Made by a program: the position numbers and the translations under genes. Below, piece after piece: positions 43,654 through 53,226 of a stretch of 64,000 nucleotides of DNA. How positions within the stretch are numbered: the first letter of the stretch is position 1; every line of letters begins with the position of its first letter. The DNA comes from Thermosipho sp. (in: thermotogales) (lineage in GTDB: Bacteria > Thermotogota > Thermotogae > Thermotogales > Fervidobacteriaceae), in NCBI GenBank assembly GCA_017656345.1, contig JACDNZ010000002.1, positions 62,001 to 126,000 on the forward strand, given 5' to 3'. The notes under the pieces are model-generated. The model saw nothing but the letters and a program-made list of their open reading frames with translations. It had not been told where the DNA came from and searched no databases.

Positions 43654-44354
43654 GTATTCTCCCCCTTGTTATTTTCCAAAGAGTTAATAGTATACAACTT
43701 ATCCTCAAAACATCTATATTGTTTACCGGTAATTATATATGAAGTTGTTTCTACAATTTTGGTCGCCTGATCCGCTATTTCTTCAATGTTTTGAGCAATT
43801 TCCAAAAGTAATAATGCTCTTTTTACATACTTCGAATCTTCCATCATATAAACCATTAATTCATTTCTTACTTCTTCAAGATAATTATCAATTTCATTAT
43901 CTTTTTCACAAACAGTTTCCGCTCCATTAACATTTTGGTCTGCAAACATCCTCATACTTTCACGAAGCATAATTAGTGCTAATCTTGCCATTTCCGGGAT
44001 TGTAACCAGAGGTTTTAGTTGTGGCTGTCTGATTAATTCCAGGGTTTTTCTGGCAATTTCTAAAGATTTTTCAGAGATATTTTCAAAATAACTTGAAATC
44101 ACAAAACTTCCTGTCACTATTCTTAAATCAACTGACATTGGCATCATTGTTGCAAGAATTATCAACGCTTTTTCTTTAATTTTCATATCCATAACATTAA
44201 TTTCATTTTTTCTACCCAAAACCTGTTTAATGGATGATTCTTCTCTTTCTTTTAAAGCGTTTATTGCATGATTGAATAAAGTTTCTGCAAGCCAGCCTTC
44301 TTTTAATAACATCTTTTTAAGCTCTTCTATACTTTCTTTTAAAATCCACTCCAT
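43650..44354 (-). CDS. PhoU-domain protein
   Basis: A 234-aa all-helical protein with two PhoU repeats. The repeats hold the family pattern (DMKIKEKALIILATMMPMSVDLRIVTGSFVIS in the first and DNEIDNYLEEVRNELMVYMM followed by KRALLLLEIAQNIEEIADQATKI in the second). PhoU proteins usually tune Pst phosphate transport and PhoR signalling, but no pst or pho genes lie nearby. It stands between nadK and the lpt fusion, overlapping the latter by 4 bases. Confidence 0.85.
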   Translation of the reverse strand: MEWILKESIEELKKMLLKEGWLAETLFNHAINALKEREESSIKQVLGRKNEINVMDMKIKEKALIILATMMPMSVDLRIVTGSFVISSYFENISEKSLEIARKTLELIRQPQLKPLVTIPEMARLALIMLRESMRMFADQNVNGAETVCEKDNEIDNYLEEVRNELMVYMMEDSKYVKRALLLLEIAQNIEEIADQATKIVETTSYIITGKQYRCFEDKLYTINSLENNKGENT

Positions 44355-44365
44355 TTATCATCACC

Positions 44366-45136
44366 TTACTTAAAGTAATTTTTTCCATATCCCATCTTCT
44401 CTTTTATAGACTTTGAAAAGTCATAATTTTGCGGTCTTAAAATAGTAACAGATTTTGACGACTTTCTTACAGAAAAACTATCAAATAATCCCAAGTCTCT
44501 ACCATCTACAACCAAATGAACCGGGAAATTTGTAGTTATATTTATATCTTCATGATCAGGGACAATAACACTTCTTGAAGCCAGGAACTGTGGTGCAATT
44601 GGAGTTAAAACAATAGCATTTACATTGGGTAAGAGAATTGGTCCACCAAGAGACAAAGAATACGCAGTTGAACCTGTAGGAGTGCTAATTATAATTCCAT
44701 CTGCATGGAAATAAAATGATCCATCACCAAATCGAACATTTATATCAATCATTTTTTGTGAAGGTTCTCTCATCGCAACAACATCATTCAAAAAAAATTC
44801 TCCCAATTCTTTTACCTCTAAAAATTGTCTAACATCCTCTTTAAAATTATTAGCTTTTAGATCCAGCAAAAATTCATCAAATTCATCTATTGTATAGCTA
44901 GATAAAAATCCTAATCTCCCGCCTTTAAATCCAATTATCGGACTTGAAACATATTTTGCGGCTTTTAAAACTGTTCCATCTCCACCCAGAATCAAAGTAC
45001 AATCTGAAGAATCTGAAATTTGCTTTTCTTCAGATGTATAATAACTAATTTCATAATTTTGTTCTTTTAACTTTTCAACAAACTTATTTGCTACCTTTTC
45101 TAAGCCTGGTTTGTAAAACATTCCAAAACGTTTCAT
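44366..45136 (-). CDS. nadK: NAD kinase
   Basis: Makes NADP+ from NAD+ (256 aa, a short thermotogal form). The motifs are LILGGDGTVLKAA, containing GGDGT, DGIIISTPTGSTAYSLSLGGP for substrate and metal binding, and VVDGRDLG near the end. It overlaps the YggT gene by 4 bases and lies 11 bases before phoU. Confidence 0.95.
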   Translation of the reverse strand: MKRFGMFYKPGLEKVANKFVEKLKEQNYEISYYTSEEKQISDSSDCTLILGGDGTVLKAAKYVSSPIIGFKGGRLGFLSSYTIDEFDEFLLDLKANNFKEDVRQFLEVKELGEFFLNDVVAMREPSQKMIDINVRFGDGSFYFHADGIIISTPTGSTAYSLSLGGPILLPNVNAIVLTPIAPQFLASRSVIVPDHEDINITTNFPVHLVVDGRDLGLFDSFSVRKSSKSVTILRPQNYDFSKSIKEKMGYGKNYFK

Positions 45137-45423
45137 TTTAAAAGGTACCCCAATTCAATAATAGTTTGTACGAGAAATCTATCTAAAAATACCAATAATA
45201 CAATTGCCAGAATCGGGGAAATATCCACAGGCCCTATCCTTGGGATTATTCTTCTTATAGGTTTTTCAACTATATCAGCAAGACTTTGTAAGTAATAAAA
45301 CAATGCTCTTGCCTCAGGAATCCAGCTTAAAATTGCAGAAACTACAATAATTATTATCTCAATATTTAGTAAAATTCTTACAGCTACTCCTATCCCTATG
45401 AGAAAGTTCCCTAGTATAAACAT
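45133..45423 (-). CDS. YggT-family membrane protein
   Basis: A 96-aa integral membrane protein with two YggT helices and the conserved loop EKPIRRIIPRIGPVDISPI. Members often sit beside yggS and division genes, as here; the biochemical role is unknown. The frame is open further upstream (to 45471), but ATG 45423 stands behind AGGAGGTGTAAA and gives the usual length. Confidence 0.88.
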   Translation of the reverse strand: MFILGNFLIGIGVAVRILLNIEIIIIVVSAILSWIPEARALFYYLQSLADIVEKPIRRIIPRIGPVDISPILAIVLLVFLDRFLVQTIIELGYLLK

Positions 45424-45433
45424 TTTACACCTC

Positions 45434-46123
45434 CTAATTGTATTCCCTTTCCCCGAATATTGCACTTCCAATCCTTAATATAGTTGCTCCCTCTTCAACA
45501 GCAATCAAATAATCATTACTCATACCCATTGATAAATGTTTTATTTCAGGATAATTTTTTGATAATTCATCTCTAATTTTTCTAAGTTCAGAAAAAACTT
45601 TTCTAATTATACTTTCATCGCTTGTAAACGGAGCCATTGTCATTAAACCAATTACCTTAACGTTATTATATTTACTTATACTATTCAAAAAATCATTTAT
45701 TTCATCTTTCTTTAAACCAGCTTTGGTAACTTCACCAGAGAGATTCATTTGAACCAATATATCTTGGGTTTTTCCAAATTTTTTAGATAATTCATCTATT
45801 TTTCTTACTTCTTCTACTCTTGTGACAGAGTGAATTAACTTTGCATATGGAACAATATATTTTAATTTATTCGTCTGAATTCGCCCAATATAATGCCATT
45901 CAATATCCCTACCATTAAAATGTTCCGCTTTTCTTCTAAATTCTTGTGCATAATTTTCTCCAAAAATCTTTATTCCATTTTGAAAAGCTTCTTCAATAAT
46001 ATCCTCTGGAAAAGTCTTACTAACAGCAACAACTTTAATCTCAGAAAAATCTCTACCACTTTTCTCACAAACCTCTTTTATATTTTCAATAACCCTTTGA
46101 TAATTTTCAAAAATCTTACTCAT
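45434..46123 (-). CDS. YggS/PLPBP-family pyridoxal phosphate homeostasis protein
   Basis: A 229-aa single-domain alanine-racemase-like barrel that binds PLP without catalysis. The PLP lysine is in [40 protein letters not shown] and LRIGSAIFG are family motifs. ATG 46123 stands 8 bases after GGAGG; a TTG at 46126 would add one residue. It overlaps ruvB by 8 bases. Confidence 0.93.
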   Translation of the reverse strand: MSKIFENYQRVIENIKEVCEKSGRDFSEIKVVAVSKTFPEDIIEEAFQNGIKIFGENYAQEFRRKAEHFNGRDIEWHYIGRIQTNKLKYIVPYAKLIHSVTRVEEVRKIDELSKKFGKTQDILVQMNLSGEVTKAGLKKDEINDFLNSISKYNNVKVIGLMTMAPFTSDESIIRKVFSELRKIRDELSKNYPEIKHLSMGMSNDYLIAVEEGATILRIGSAIFGEREYN

Positions 46124-47126
46124 CAAACAAACCTCCTACATTTTTGTAACCTAAATGCTTATATGCTTTTGTTGTTGCCACACGACCTCTTGGAGTTCTT
46201 GCTAGAAAACCACTCTGAAGAAGGTATGGTTCATAAACTTCTGAAATACTATCCTCCGCTATTCCTACTGAAGCTGATAATGATTTTAAACCTACTGGAC
46301 CTCCATTATAAACTTCAATAATGGTTTTTAGAATCTTTCTATCCATTTCATCCAATCCATCTTCATCAATTCCTAAAAGCCTCATTATTTCTTCAACCAT
46401 TGTAATATCAATTACCCTTTGATCATTCACAGTACTCATATCTCTCACTCTTCTTAAAAGTCTCAAAGCAATTCTGGGGGTACCTCTTGATCTTTTTGCC
46501 AGTAAATAAGCTGCATCATCATTAATATCCACATTTAAAATTCCAGCTGCTCGTTTTAAAATCACCTTTAACTCCTCAATGTTGTAAAAATCTAATTCCA
46601 TTATTAACCCAAAGCGATTTCTCAAAGGAGAACTTAAAAGTCCACTTCTAGTTGTTGCACCAACCAACGTAAAAGGTTGCAAATCAATTCTAATAGAACG
46701 AGCAGACGGCCCTTTACCAATCATAATATCTATTTGAAAATCTTCCATAGCTGTGTATAAAATTTCTTCAACAGATTTATTCATTCTGTGAATTTCATCT
46801 ATAAATAATATATCCCCAAACTCTAAATTCGTTAAGATAGCAGCTACATCACCCTGTTTTTCAAGTATAGGGCCACTTGTAACATGAATATTAGTTCCCA
46901 TTTCATTTGAAATAATATGTGCAAGAGTAGTTTTTCCCAAACCAGGAGGGCCAACAAGCAGCACATGATCCAATGCTTCATTTCTTATTTTTGCGGCGTT
47001 TATAGCTAAAGCAAGTCTCTTTTTTATCATTTCTTGACCAATGTATTCACTCAAATATTGCGGTCTTATAGTTAAATTATCTATTGGAGTTCTTTCGGGA
47101 TCAAATATTCTGTCTGAAATACTCAC
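46116..47126 (-). CDS. ruvB: Holliday junction DNA helicase RuvB
   Basis: AAA+ motor (336 aa) that drives branch migration with RuvA. Walker A is GPPGLGKTT near residues 56-64; Walker B is LFIDEIHR; sensor 1 is [19 protein letters not shown]; a winged helix forms the C-terminus ([13 protein letters not shown]). It is the first gene of the operon leading to the lpt fusion, with a good promoter at 47145-47173. ATG follows AAGGAGGTG. Confidence 0.97.
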   Translation of the reverse strand: MSISDRIFDPERTPIDNLTIRPQYLSEYIGQEMIKKRLALAINAAKIRNEALDHVLLVGPPGLGKTTLAHIISNEMGTNIHVTSGPILEKQGDVAAILTNLEFGDILFIDEIHRMNKSVEEILYTAMEDFQIDIMIGKGPSARSIRIDLQPFTLVGATTRSGLLSSPLRNRFGLIMELDFYNIEELKVILKRAAGILNVDINDDAAYLLAKRSRGTPRIALRLLRRVRDMSTVNDQRVIDITMVEEIMRLLGIDEDGLDEMDRKILKTIIEVYNGGPVGLKSLSASVGIAEDSISEVYEPYLLQSGFLARTPRGRVATTKAYKHLGYKNVGGLFDE

Positions 47127-47144
47127 ACCTCCTTAATCATTAAA

Positions 47145-47173
47145 ATGATACCATAAAAAAAACTTAAAACCAA
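47145..47173 (-). promoter_or_regulatory. Promoter of the ruvB-yggS-yggT-nadK-phoU-lpt operon
   Basis: Minus-strand TTGGTT (47168-47173), a 17-base spacer ending in TGG, and TATCAT (47145-47150), thus also an extended -10, 18 bases before the ruvB start. Confidence 0.6.
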
Positions 47174-47238
47174 TATGGAAACATAATTTTTCTTTTCTTT
47201 CTTTTTCATTTTTATGATATAATTCAAAAAAATAAAAC

Positions 47239-47266
47239 TTGACAATAACTAAAAAATGTGTTTAAT
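47239..47266 (+). promoter_or_regulatory. Promoter of acpP
   Basis: Perfect TTGACA (47239-47244), a 16-base spacer and TTTAAT (47261-47266), 32 bases before acpP. A second TATAAT lies upstream near 47217 without a good -35. Confidence 0.65.
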
Positions 47267-47298
47267 CTTAATTGTGAAAAAAGATAAGGAGGGTTAAA

Positions 47299-47556
47299 AT
47301 GGAAAGAAGCGAACTTTTTAGACAATTAAGTAAAATCTTAGCTGAAAAACTTGATATACCAATTGAGGATATTGACGAATCTTCAAATATTATCGATGAT
47401 TTAGGAGCAGATTCTTTAGATGTTGTCGATTTAATTATGATTCTTGAAGATGAATATGGAATTAGAATTGAAGATGAAGAACTTGAAAGTATTGTTACTG
47501 TCGGAGATGTTTTAGATATAATTGAAAAAAAGTTGAAAAACAAAGAGGAGGAATAA
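47299..47556 (+). CDS. acpP: Acyl carrier protein
   Basis: An 85-aa acidic carrier of fatty acid synthesis. S39 in GADSLDVVDL takes the 4'-phosphopantetheine. ATG follows AAGGAGGG. It partners FabF (window start) but is not linked to it; the only downstream gene is DUF89, one base away. Confidence 0.96.
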   Translation: MERSELFRQLSKILAEKLDIPIEDIDESSNIIDDLGADSLDVVDLIMILEDEYGIRIEDEELESIVTVGDVLDIIEKKLKNKEEE

Positions 47557-47557
47557 A

Positions 47558-48439
47558 TTGAAATCAATCAGCAAATGCCTTACTTGTCATGTTGAACAAG
47601 CTCAGCGAATTCTTGATAAATTTATAAGTAATGAGGAAGAAAAATGGGTAATCCTAGAAAGTATTCTGAATGACCTATCAAAATTGAAATACGGTTTAAA
47701 ACCCATTGACATTGCAGAGTATATATATGAAAAATTAGAAAATCATCTAAAAATAGATGATATTTATTTTGTAGAAAAGAAAAAATCAAATGAAATAGCC
47801 TTAAAATTATATGATACATTCAAGCTCAAAATAAATGACTCATCAGATCCTCTATATGAAGCTGCAAAACTTGCCGTAGCAGGTAATTTGGTAGATTTTG
47901 GAGCTATGCCGGATTCTTTAGAAATATTAGTTTCGAAAGTTACAGAACTCTGGAACGAACCTTTTTCAATTAACGATTTCGAAGAATTCAAATTAGCATT
48001 GTCAACTTCAAGAACCTTACTATATTTAGTAGATAATGCAGGTGAAATAGTTTTTGATATGTTGTTTATTGATATAATCAAAAATATATTCCCGGAATTA
48101 CATGTTGCAGTAGCAGTAAAAGGGAAACCGATTATCAATGATGCAACTTACAATGATGCATTGCAAATCGGCCTGGACAAACTAGTAAAAATTATTAATA
48201 CAGGTTTAAAAACTCCAGGAATATCAATTCCCAAATCAACTGACGAATTCAGAAAAGCATTTTATGAATACGACATAGTTTTGGCAAAAGGCCAAGGAAA
48301 TTTTGAAGGTTTATCGGAAGAAAAAAGAAACAACCTTTATTATGCTCTAGTATCAAAATGTGAAGTAATTTCCAACTATATAGGAGTTGAAAAAGGTTCA
48401 AAAGTATTTATGAATTCAAAAAGAATTCGCCAAGCTTAA
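47558..48439 (+). CDS. DUF89 (ARMT1-like) metal-dependent phosphatase
   Basis: A 293-aa protein of the DUF89 damage-control phosphatase family, thought to remove harmful sugar phosphates. An N-terminal CLTC pair, the signature LVDNAGEIVFDML (metal-binding Asp and Asn), AVKGKPIINDAT and DIVLAKGQGNFEG are all present. The start is TTG at 47558 behind GAGGAGG. Its 3' end overlaps the convergent isomerase gene by 32 bases. Confidence 0.85.
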   Translation: MKSISKCLTCHVEQAQRILDKFISNEEEKWVILESILNDLSKLKYGLKPIDIAEYIYEKLENHLKIDDIYFVEKKKSNEIALKLYDTFKLKINDSSDPLYEAAKLAVAGNLVDFGAMPDSLEILVSKVTELWNEPFSINDFEEFKLALSTSRTLLYLVDNAGEIVFDMLFIDIIKNIFPELHVAVAVKGKPIINDATYNDALQIGLDKLVKIINTGLKTPGISIPKSTDEFRKAFYEYDIVLAKGQGNFEGLSEEKRNNLYYALVSKCEVISNYIGVEKGSKVFMNSKRIRQA

Positions 48440-49193
48440 TTATTATAGAATTTTCAACTTTCTCTTTTTTATCTACTGGTATTATTTTAGCAGCAAAATT
48501 TTTATCAATAAATTTGGGCACAACGATTGAAAATCCTTCAATTTCTTCATCAAGCACATTTCTCATTTCAAAATATTTTGTTTCAATTTTATCAACAATT
48601 AATTCCTCAAATCTTACAGGCTGTGATACTTCTAACGCTTTTTGTATGTGCGTTTCTCTAGGCCTACCCCAATCATATATTCTATATGTCAAATCAGACG
48701 ACTGTTGAACTTCTATAACTGTCGAATTTGGCCCCAATGCATGGATAGTACCTGCCGGAATGTTCATATATGTTCCTGCTTTTACTTTCTCTTTCCTAAG
48801 AATTTCATTCCAGTTGTTTTTTTCAAGTGCCTCAGGAATTAAAGCAGGATTTTCACAAATTGCAACTTCTCCATCAGTCAAAAAATACCATGCTTCACTT
48901 TTTCCCCATGGCTCGTTTTCTTTCTTTTGAGCATATTCATCATCAGGATGAACCTGAACCGATAACCATGATGAAGAAGAAATAAGCTTAACCAACAGTG
49001 GAAATCTTTCATACCTTTTCCCACAAATTTCCAAAGAAGCTTCATTTATTTTTTTTCCATTGATTACGGAAGTATAGAAAGGATGTCCAGAAACCAACCA
49101 AATTTCTCCTATTGGTTCACCCGAAATTCCAAAAATCTTGTTTAACTCAGAATTTCCCCAAATTATCTGTCTGAAATATGGTTTTATTACCAT
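48408..49193 (-). CDS. manA: Mannose-6-phosphate isomerase, type I short form
   Basis: Interconverts mannose 6-phosphate and fructose 6-phosphate, feeding GDP-mannose for envelope glycans. It has 261 aa from ATG 49193, behind GAGGAGG; the upstream in-frame codon at 49208 lies before that site. Zinc-site motifs are QVHPDDEYA and KSEAWYFL, with IPAGTIHALGP and YRIYDWGR further on. This is a short cupin form, like small Firmicutes enzymes. It follows the toga-anchor gene in the same direction. Confidence 0.88.
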   Translation of the reverse strand: MVIKPYFRQIIWGNSELNKIFGISGEPIGEIWLVSGHPFYTSVINGKKINEASLEICGKRYERFPLLVKLISSSSWLSVQVHPDDEYAQKKENEPWGKSEAWYFLTDGEVAICENPALIPEALEKNNWNEILRKEKVKAGTYMNIPAGTIHALGPNSTVIEVQQSSDLTYRIYDWGRPRETHIQKALEVSQPVRFEELIVDKIETKYFEMRNVLDEEIEGFSIVVPKFIDKNFAAKIIPVDKKEKVENSIIIKLGEFFLNS

Positions 49194-49207
49194 ATCAAAC
49201 CTCCTCA

Positions 49208-50527
49208 CTAAAATACAAAGGCTGCAATTAATGCTAACAACGAAATTACTGCTGAACCTGTAGTAATCATAAATAAATAATTCAAATTTGATTCTAATTC
49301 TTTATTTTTCTCGTTTAAATAACTTATTTCTTTGTTAGTTTTATCAATAAACTCTGTAAAATTTTCAATATTCTTAGAAATTTCACTCAATTTTTGCCCG
49401 TTTAAATCCAGCTTTTCTATTCTCTCAACTCGAGTTTCAATATCATCCATTCTTAATTTCAAATTGTCAATTTCAGCGATTTTATTATCAATATTTAAAA
49501 CCTTACCTTCAATATCACTCAATCTTTTATCTAAATTCGAAATTTTTTCAGGAACAACTTTTAATGCTTCTAAATCAATTCCATTTAAACTTTGTTTTAA
49601 GTTGAGAACTTCCATATTCAAAGTATTTAGCTTTTGTTGAGCGTCTTCCAATGTTTTCAATTTTAACTGAATTTGAGGAATTAATTCCAAATATTTTAAA
49701 TTATCAAAATCAAAATTTGAATACAATTTTTCTATATAAGCTGTTTTACTAGCCAATTGAGAAACCTGTTGAGAAATATTCGAAACTAATTTATTTATAT
49801 TTTCAATTTTTTCACTAAATGTTTTATCGTTTTCAACTAGATTTTCAATTTGAGCATTTCGCTCCTCTAGATTATTCAATATTTGATCATGTACTAATAA
49901 TTTATTGTTAATTGTAAGCAACTGTTGATCATATTTTTCCTCCAAAGCAGCTATTTTATTTTCAACATTAGTAATCTCAGCTTTCTTAACAAATTCTTCT
50001 TCTAATACTTTTATTTTATCCAAAATTTCTAATAAATTTTTATCAGATAATTGTTTCTCAAGTACAGTACTCGAAGCAATTAAATTTGAAATATTAGCTT
50101 CAAGTTGAGGTATCTTGGAAACAAGTGTGGAGAAATCAGAAAAAGTACTTTTCAATTCAACAAAACTAGCATCAAGGGTTTCCTGCTTTTGCTCCAATAA
50201 ATCTAATCTTTTATCGATACCTGTTATGAGACTTTTATTAAGTTTTGAAATATTTTCAACTTCTGTAAATTTACTCACCATTTCATTAATAAATTCCAGA
50301 TTATATAACTTTATCACATTATAAATAACTTTTGCAATATCAATTCTTGTAACCAAAAGAGCCGGTTTAAACTTTCCTGACTCATCCAATTCCATTATCC
50401 TGTTTTCAACTAAGAATTTCACAATATTATATTCATTTGAAAAAGGTGAAACATCTGTTATTACCACTTCAACTGAAAAACTTAAAAAGGCAAACAACAA
50501 AAAGAAATAAATTAACGTTTTTTTCAT
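49208..50527 (-). CDS. Omp-alpha-like outer-membrane (toga) anchor protein
   Basis: A 439-aa envelope protein from ATG 50527. The parts are in order: a signal peptide (KKTLIYFFLLFAFLSFS), one SLH domain (about residues 20-75, TDVSPFSNEYNIVKFLVENRIM to TRIDIAKVIYNVI), a long coiled coil of about 330 residues, and a C-terminal hydrophobic helix (ITTGSAVISLLALIAAFVF). This is the layout of Omp-alpha of Thermotoga, the rod-like spacer joining the toga outer membrane to the wall through its SLH domain. GGAGGTGTAAT precedes ATG. It lies between marR and manA. Confidence 0.85.
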   Translation of the reverse strand: MKKTLIYFFLLFAFLSFSVEVVITDVSPFSNEYNIVKFLVENRIMELDESGKFKPALLVTRIDIAKVIYNVIKLYNLEFINEMVSKFTEVENISKLNKSLITGIDKRLDLLEQKQETLDASFVELKSTFSDFSTLVSKIPQLEANISNLIASSTVLEKQLSDKNLLEILDKIKVLEEEFVKKAEITNVENKIAALEEKYDQQLLTINNKLLVHDQILNNLEERNAQIENLVENDKTFSEKIENINKLVSNISQQVSQLASKTAYIEKLYSNFDFDNLKYLELIPQIQLKLKTLEDAQQKLNTLNMEVLNLKQSLNGIDLEALKVVPEKISNLDKRLSDIEGKVLNIDNKIAEIDNLKLRMDDIETRVERIEKLDLNGQKLSEISKNIENFTEFIDKTNKEISYLNEKNKELESNLNYLFMITTGSAVISLLALIAAFVF

Positions 50528-50543
50528 ATTACACCTCCAAAGA

Positions 50544-50972
50544 TTACTTCTTAAAACTATCAACTATTGCCACATTGAATTTTTCAAGTAATTCTATTAG
50601 TTCGTTTTCAAAATCTTCTGGCAATCCTGAAAGAACATTTTTAATAAATTCTATCCTTTCATTTATAACTTCGTCAATAACTTTTTTACCCTTTTCAGTC
50701 AAAGATGTATGTATTATCCTTTTATCAGCACTTGATTTAACTCTTTTCAAAAAACCATCTTTTTCTAAACGCGATACAAGGCCAGTTGTCGTACTTTTCG
50801 CAATTCCCAAACTAACACTTAATTCGCTCATTGTTTTTGGACCCGTAAAGTATATTTTTTGCATTAAATCAAACTGAGCAGGTGTAATGGGGTAATTTTT
50901 TAATACTTCTCTACCTTTTACCTTTATTCGAAAGCAAATTTCCCTTAATATTTTTTCTAATTTTTTGGCCAT
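50544..50972 (-). CDS. MarR-family transcriptional regulator
   Basis: A 142-aa winged-helix regulator. The DNA-binding core is TMSELSVSLGIAKSTTTGLVSRLEKDGFLKRV, with the wing DKRIIHTSLTEKGKKV. The ligand is unknown. It directly precedes the toga-anchor gene (16 bases) and follows the aminopeptidase gene (4 bases), so it may control envelope genes or itself. ATG follows GAGGTGATTAA. Confidence 0.9.
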   Translation of the reverse strand: MAKKLEKILREICFRIKVKGREVLKNYPITPAQFDLMQKIYFTGPKTMSELSVSLGIAKSTTTGLVSRLEKDGFLKRVKSSADKRIIHTSLTEKGKKVIDEVINERIEFIKNVLSGLPEDFENELIELLEKFNVAIVDSFKK

Positions 50973-50976
50973 TTAA

Positions 50977-52314
50977 TCACCTCTTTGAAATTAATTCTCT
51001 ATAAGATAAATAGGATTCGTATAAATCCACTTTTGATACCAATTCATATGGTGAATGCATACTAATTAATCCTGGGCCCATATCAATAACACTAAATCCC
51101 TCTTGAGCTAAAAATTTCGCAACTGTTCCACCACCACCAATTCCAATCTTTCCAAGTGTTGCAACTTGCCATTTAATTCCAGCTTTATTTAGTACTCTTC
51201 TTACATGTGCAACTGTCTCGGCATGCGCTTCACTTGCCCCTGCTTTACCACGTATTCCTGTATATTTTACCAACGCAATCCCATTTCCAGCCTTTGGAGC
51301 GTTATATTTATCATGAACATCTTTAAATGTTGGATTAATCAATGCTGCTACATCTGCAGAAATCACAAATGAATTCTCCACTAATTCGTCCAAAGCATAT
51401 TCTGTATCATTTTCACCAAATACTTTTAATATTTTCCTAAAGAATTTTTTGTAAAATCTTGCTTTTGCTCCAACATCACCCTCACTTCCAATTTCTTCTT
51501 TATCAAATAGAATAATTGCTGCAGATTTTTCCAAAGTCTCGGCATCTATTAAAGCTCTAACTGCCTGATAAGAACAAATTCTATCATCATGCCCGTATGC
51601 CCCAATAAAACTTCTATCAAAACCAACTTCTCTTGCTTTAACAGCAGGAACAAGTTCTAAATCTGCACTAACAAAATCTTCTTCGGATATATCATATTTT
51701 TCTTTCAAAAGTTTTAAAATATATTTTTTAACTGGTTTCTTTTCCTCGCCTTTTAGAGGAATAGAACCAACTATAAGATTCATCTTTTCACCTTGAAATT
51801 TTTCACTAACATTCTGGTCTTTTCTATCCAAATGAGGCAAAATATCTGGAAGTACAAACACGGGATCGCTTTCTTCAATGCCTATTTTTATATCTATCTT
51901 GCTCCCGTCTTCCTTTACAATTACTCCTACCAATGCTAGTGGAATATTATACCATTGATAAAGCTTAACTCCTCCATAATAATGAGTTTTCATCATTGCA
52001 ATTCCTTCATCTTCATATAAAGGGTTTGGTTTAAGATCAATTCTAGGTGCATCAACATGGGCAGCAATAATATTAAACCCATATTTCGGATGATCAACTA
52101 TCCTGGCTGCTATCAAAGATTTATTTTTATTTACATAATAAACCTTTTCTTCTTTTCCAGTAAAACTTTGTAAAGGCACGAAACCATTTTTTTCGAGAAG
52201 ATCTTTGTAAAACTCAATAGCTAACCTTTCAGTCAAAGCTGTGTTAATAAACTCCACATACTCCCCACTAAATTTTTCAATTTCTTCTCTATTTCTTTCA
52301 TGCCACAACTCCAT
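50977..52314 (-). CDS. M18-family aminopeptidase
   Basis: Zinc aminopeptidase (445 aa), cytosolic and usually dodecameric, removing N-terminal residues, often acidic or hydrophobic. AAHVDAPRIDLKP carries the first metal histidine and aspartate, GAYGHDDRICSYQA the bridging aspartate region, FDKEEIGSEG the catalytic glutamate pair, and ASEAHAETVAHV and the late SMHSPYEL the final histidines. GTG at 52323 falls in the binding site AGGAGAGTG; ATG 52314 is preferred. Confidence 0.93.
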   Translation of the reverse strand: MELWHERNREEIEKFSGEYVEFINTALTERLAIEFYKDLLEKNGFVPLQSFTGKEEKVYYVNKNKSLIAARIVDHPKYGFNIIAAHVDAPRIDLKPNPLYEDEGIAMMKTHYYGGVKLYQWYNIPLALVGVIVKEDGSKIDIKIGIEESDPVFVLPDILPHLDRKDQNVSEKFQGEKMNLIVGSIPLKGEEKKPVKKYILKLLKEKYDISEEDFVSADLELVPAVKAREVGFDRSFIGAYGHDDRICSYQAVRALIDAETLEKSAAIILFDKEEIGSEGDVGAKARFYKKFFRKILKVFGENDTEYALDELVENSFVISADVAALINPTFKDVHDKYNAPKAGNGIALVKYTGIRGKAGASEAHAETVAHVRRVLNKAGIKWQVATLGKIGIGGGGTVAKFLAQEGFSVIDMGPGLISMHSPYELVSKVDLYESYLSYRELISKR

Positions 52315-52329
52315 ATATATCACTCTCCT

Positions 52330-53226
52330 TTACCATATTTCTATTTCTGTTTCAAGTTCAACATTATATTTTTCCTTCACTTTGCGTTTTATAAACTCAA
52401 TTAATTTTTTAACATCTACAGCACTGGCATTACCTCGGTTAATAATAAATCCTGCATGTTTTTCAGATATTTGAGCATCACCGATACTAAATCCTTTTAA
52501 ACCCAACTTTTCGATTGTACTCCCAACATAAAAATCAGGTTTTGGTCTTTTAAAAACACTACCTGCACTCGGAAATTCTAAAGGCTGTTTACTATATCTT
52601 TTTTTAATTATCTCCAGCATCTTATCTTTAATCTTACTTTTCTCACCTGTTGAAATTTTAAGTGCTACTCTTAAAATTATTAATTGATTTTGTTTTTTAA
52701 AGATGCTACTTCTATACGAAAAATCTATTTCATCTAGTTCTAATTTCAAAATCTTTTTTCCATCAAAGGCTTCAACATATAAAACATTTTCAGCAGTCTC
52801 CCACCCATAGGCTCCTGCATTCATATAAACTGCTCCACCTACACTTCCAGGTATCCCATAAGCTCTTTCCAAACCCGATAAACCTTTTTCCATCATTTCA
52901 ATACAGAGTTTTTTCAAAGCAGTTCCACTTTCTACAACAACCTTTTTATCCTGGAAATCTATTTTATCTAATCTTTCTGTGGAAATAACTGCAAAATCCA
53001 TTCTTTCATCTTTGGGTAAAATATTTGTACATTTTCCAACAACTTTTACTTCCATAATATTTGATAATAGTTCATAAGTTTTTATGAAAGTTTCCACACT
53101 ATTGGGAATAACAAAATATTTTACCGGGCCACCAATTTTAAAACTGGTATGATATTTCATTTTATCATTTAAGAATACATCATTCCCTAATTCTAAGAGT
53201 TTTTCAAATATCTTTTCCAAAAACAA
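52330..53226 (-). CDS. murB: UDP-N-acetylenolpyruvoylglucosamine reductase
   Basis: FAD enzyme making UDP-MurNAc for peptidoglycan. Motifs are YHTSFKIGGP, LERAYGIPGSVGGAVYMNAGAYG, FSYRSSIFK, and PSAGSVFKRP with the catalytic serine, then KHAGFIINRGNASA. This is the type II form (YRSS without the long loop). The frame stays open to 53283 within the GGDEF gene, but TTG 53226 has AAGGA nine bases upstream and gives 298 aa, close to the family length; a TTG at 53220 is the alternative. It overlaps the upstream gene by 23 bases. Confidence 0.92.
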   Translation of the reverse strand: MFLEKIFEKLLELGNDVFLNDKMKYHTSFKIGGPVKYFVIPNSVETFIKTYELLSNIMEVKVVGKCTNILPKDERMDFAVISTERLDKIDFQDKKVVVESGTALKKLCIEMMEKGLSGLERAYGIPGSVGGAVYMNAGAYGWETAENVLYVEAFDGKKILKLELDEIDFSYRSSIFKKQNQLIILRVALKISTGEKSKIKDKMLEIIKKRYSKQPLEFPSAGSVFKRPKPDFYVGSTIEKLGLKGFSIGDAQISEKHAGFIINRGNASAVDVKKLIEFIKRKVKEKYNVELETEIEIW

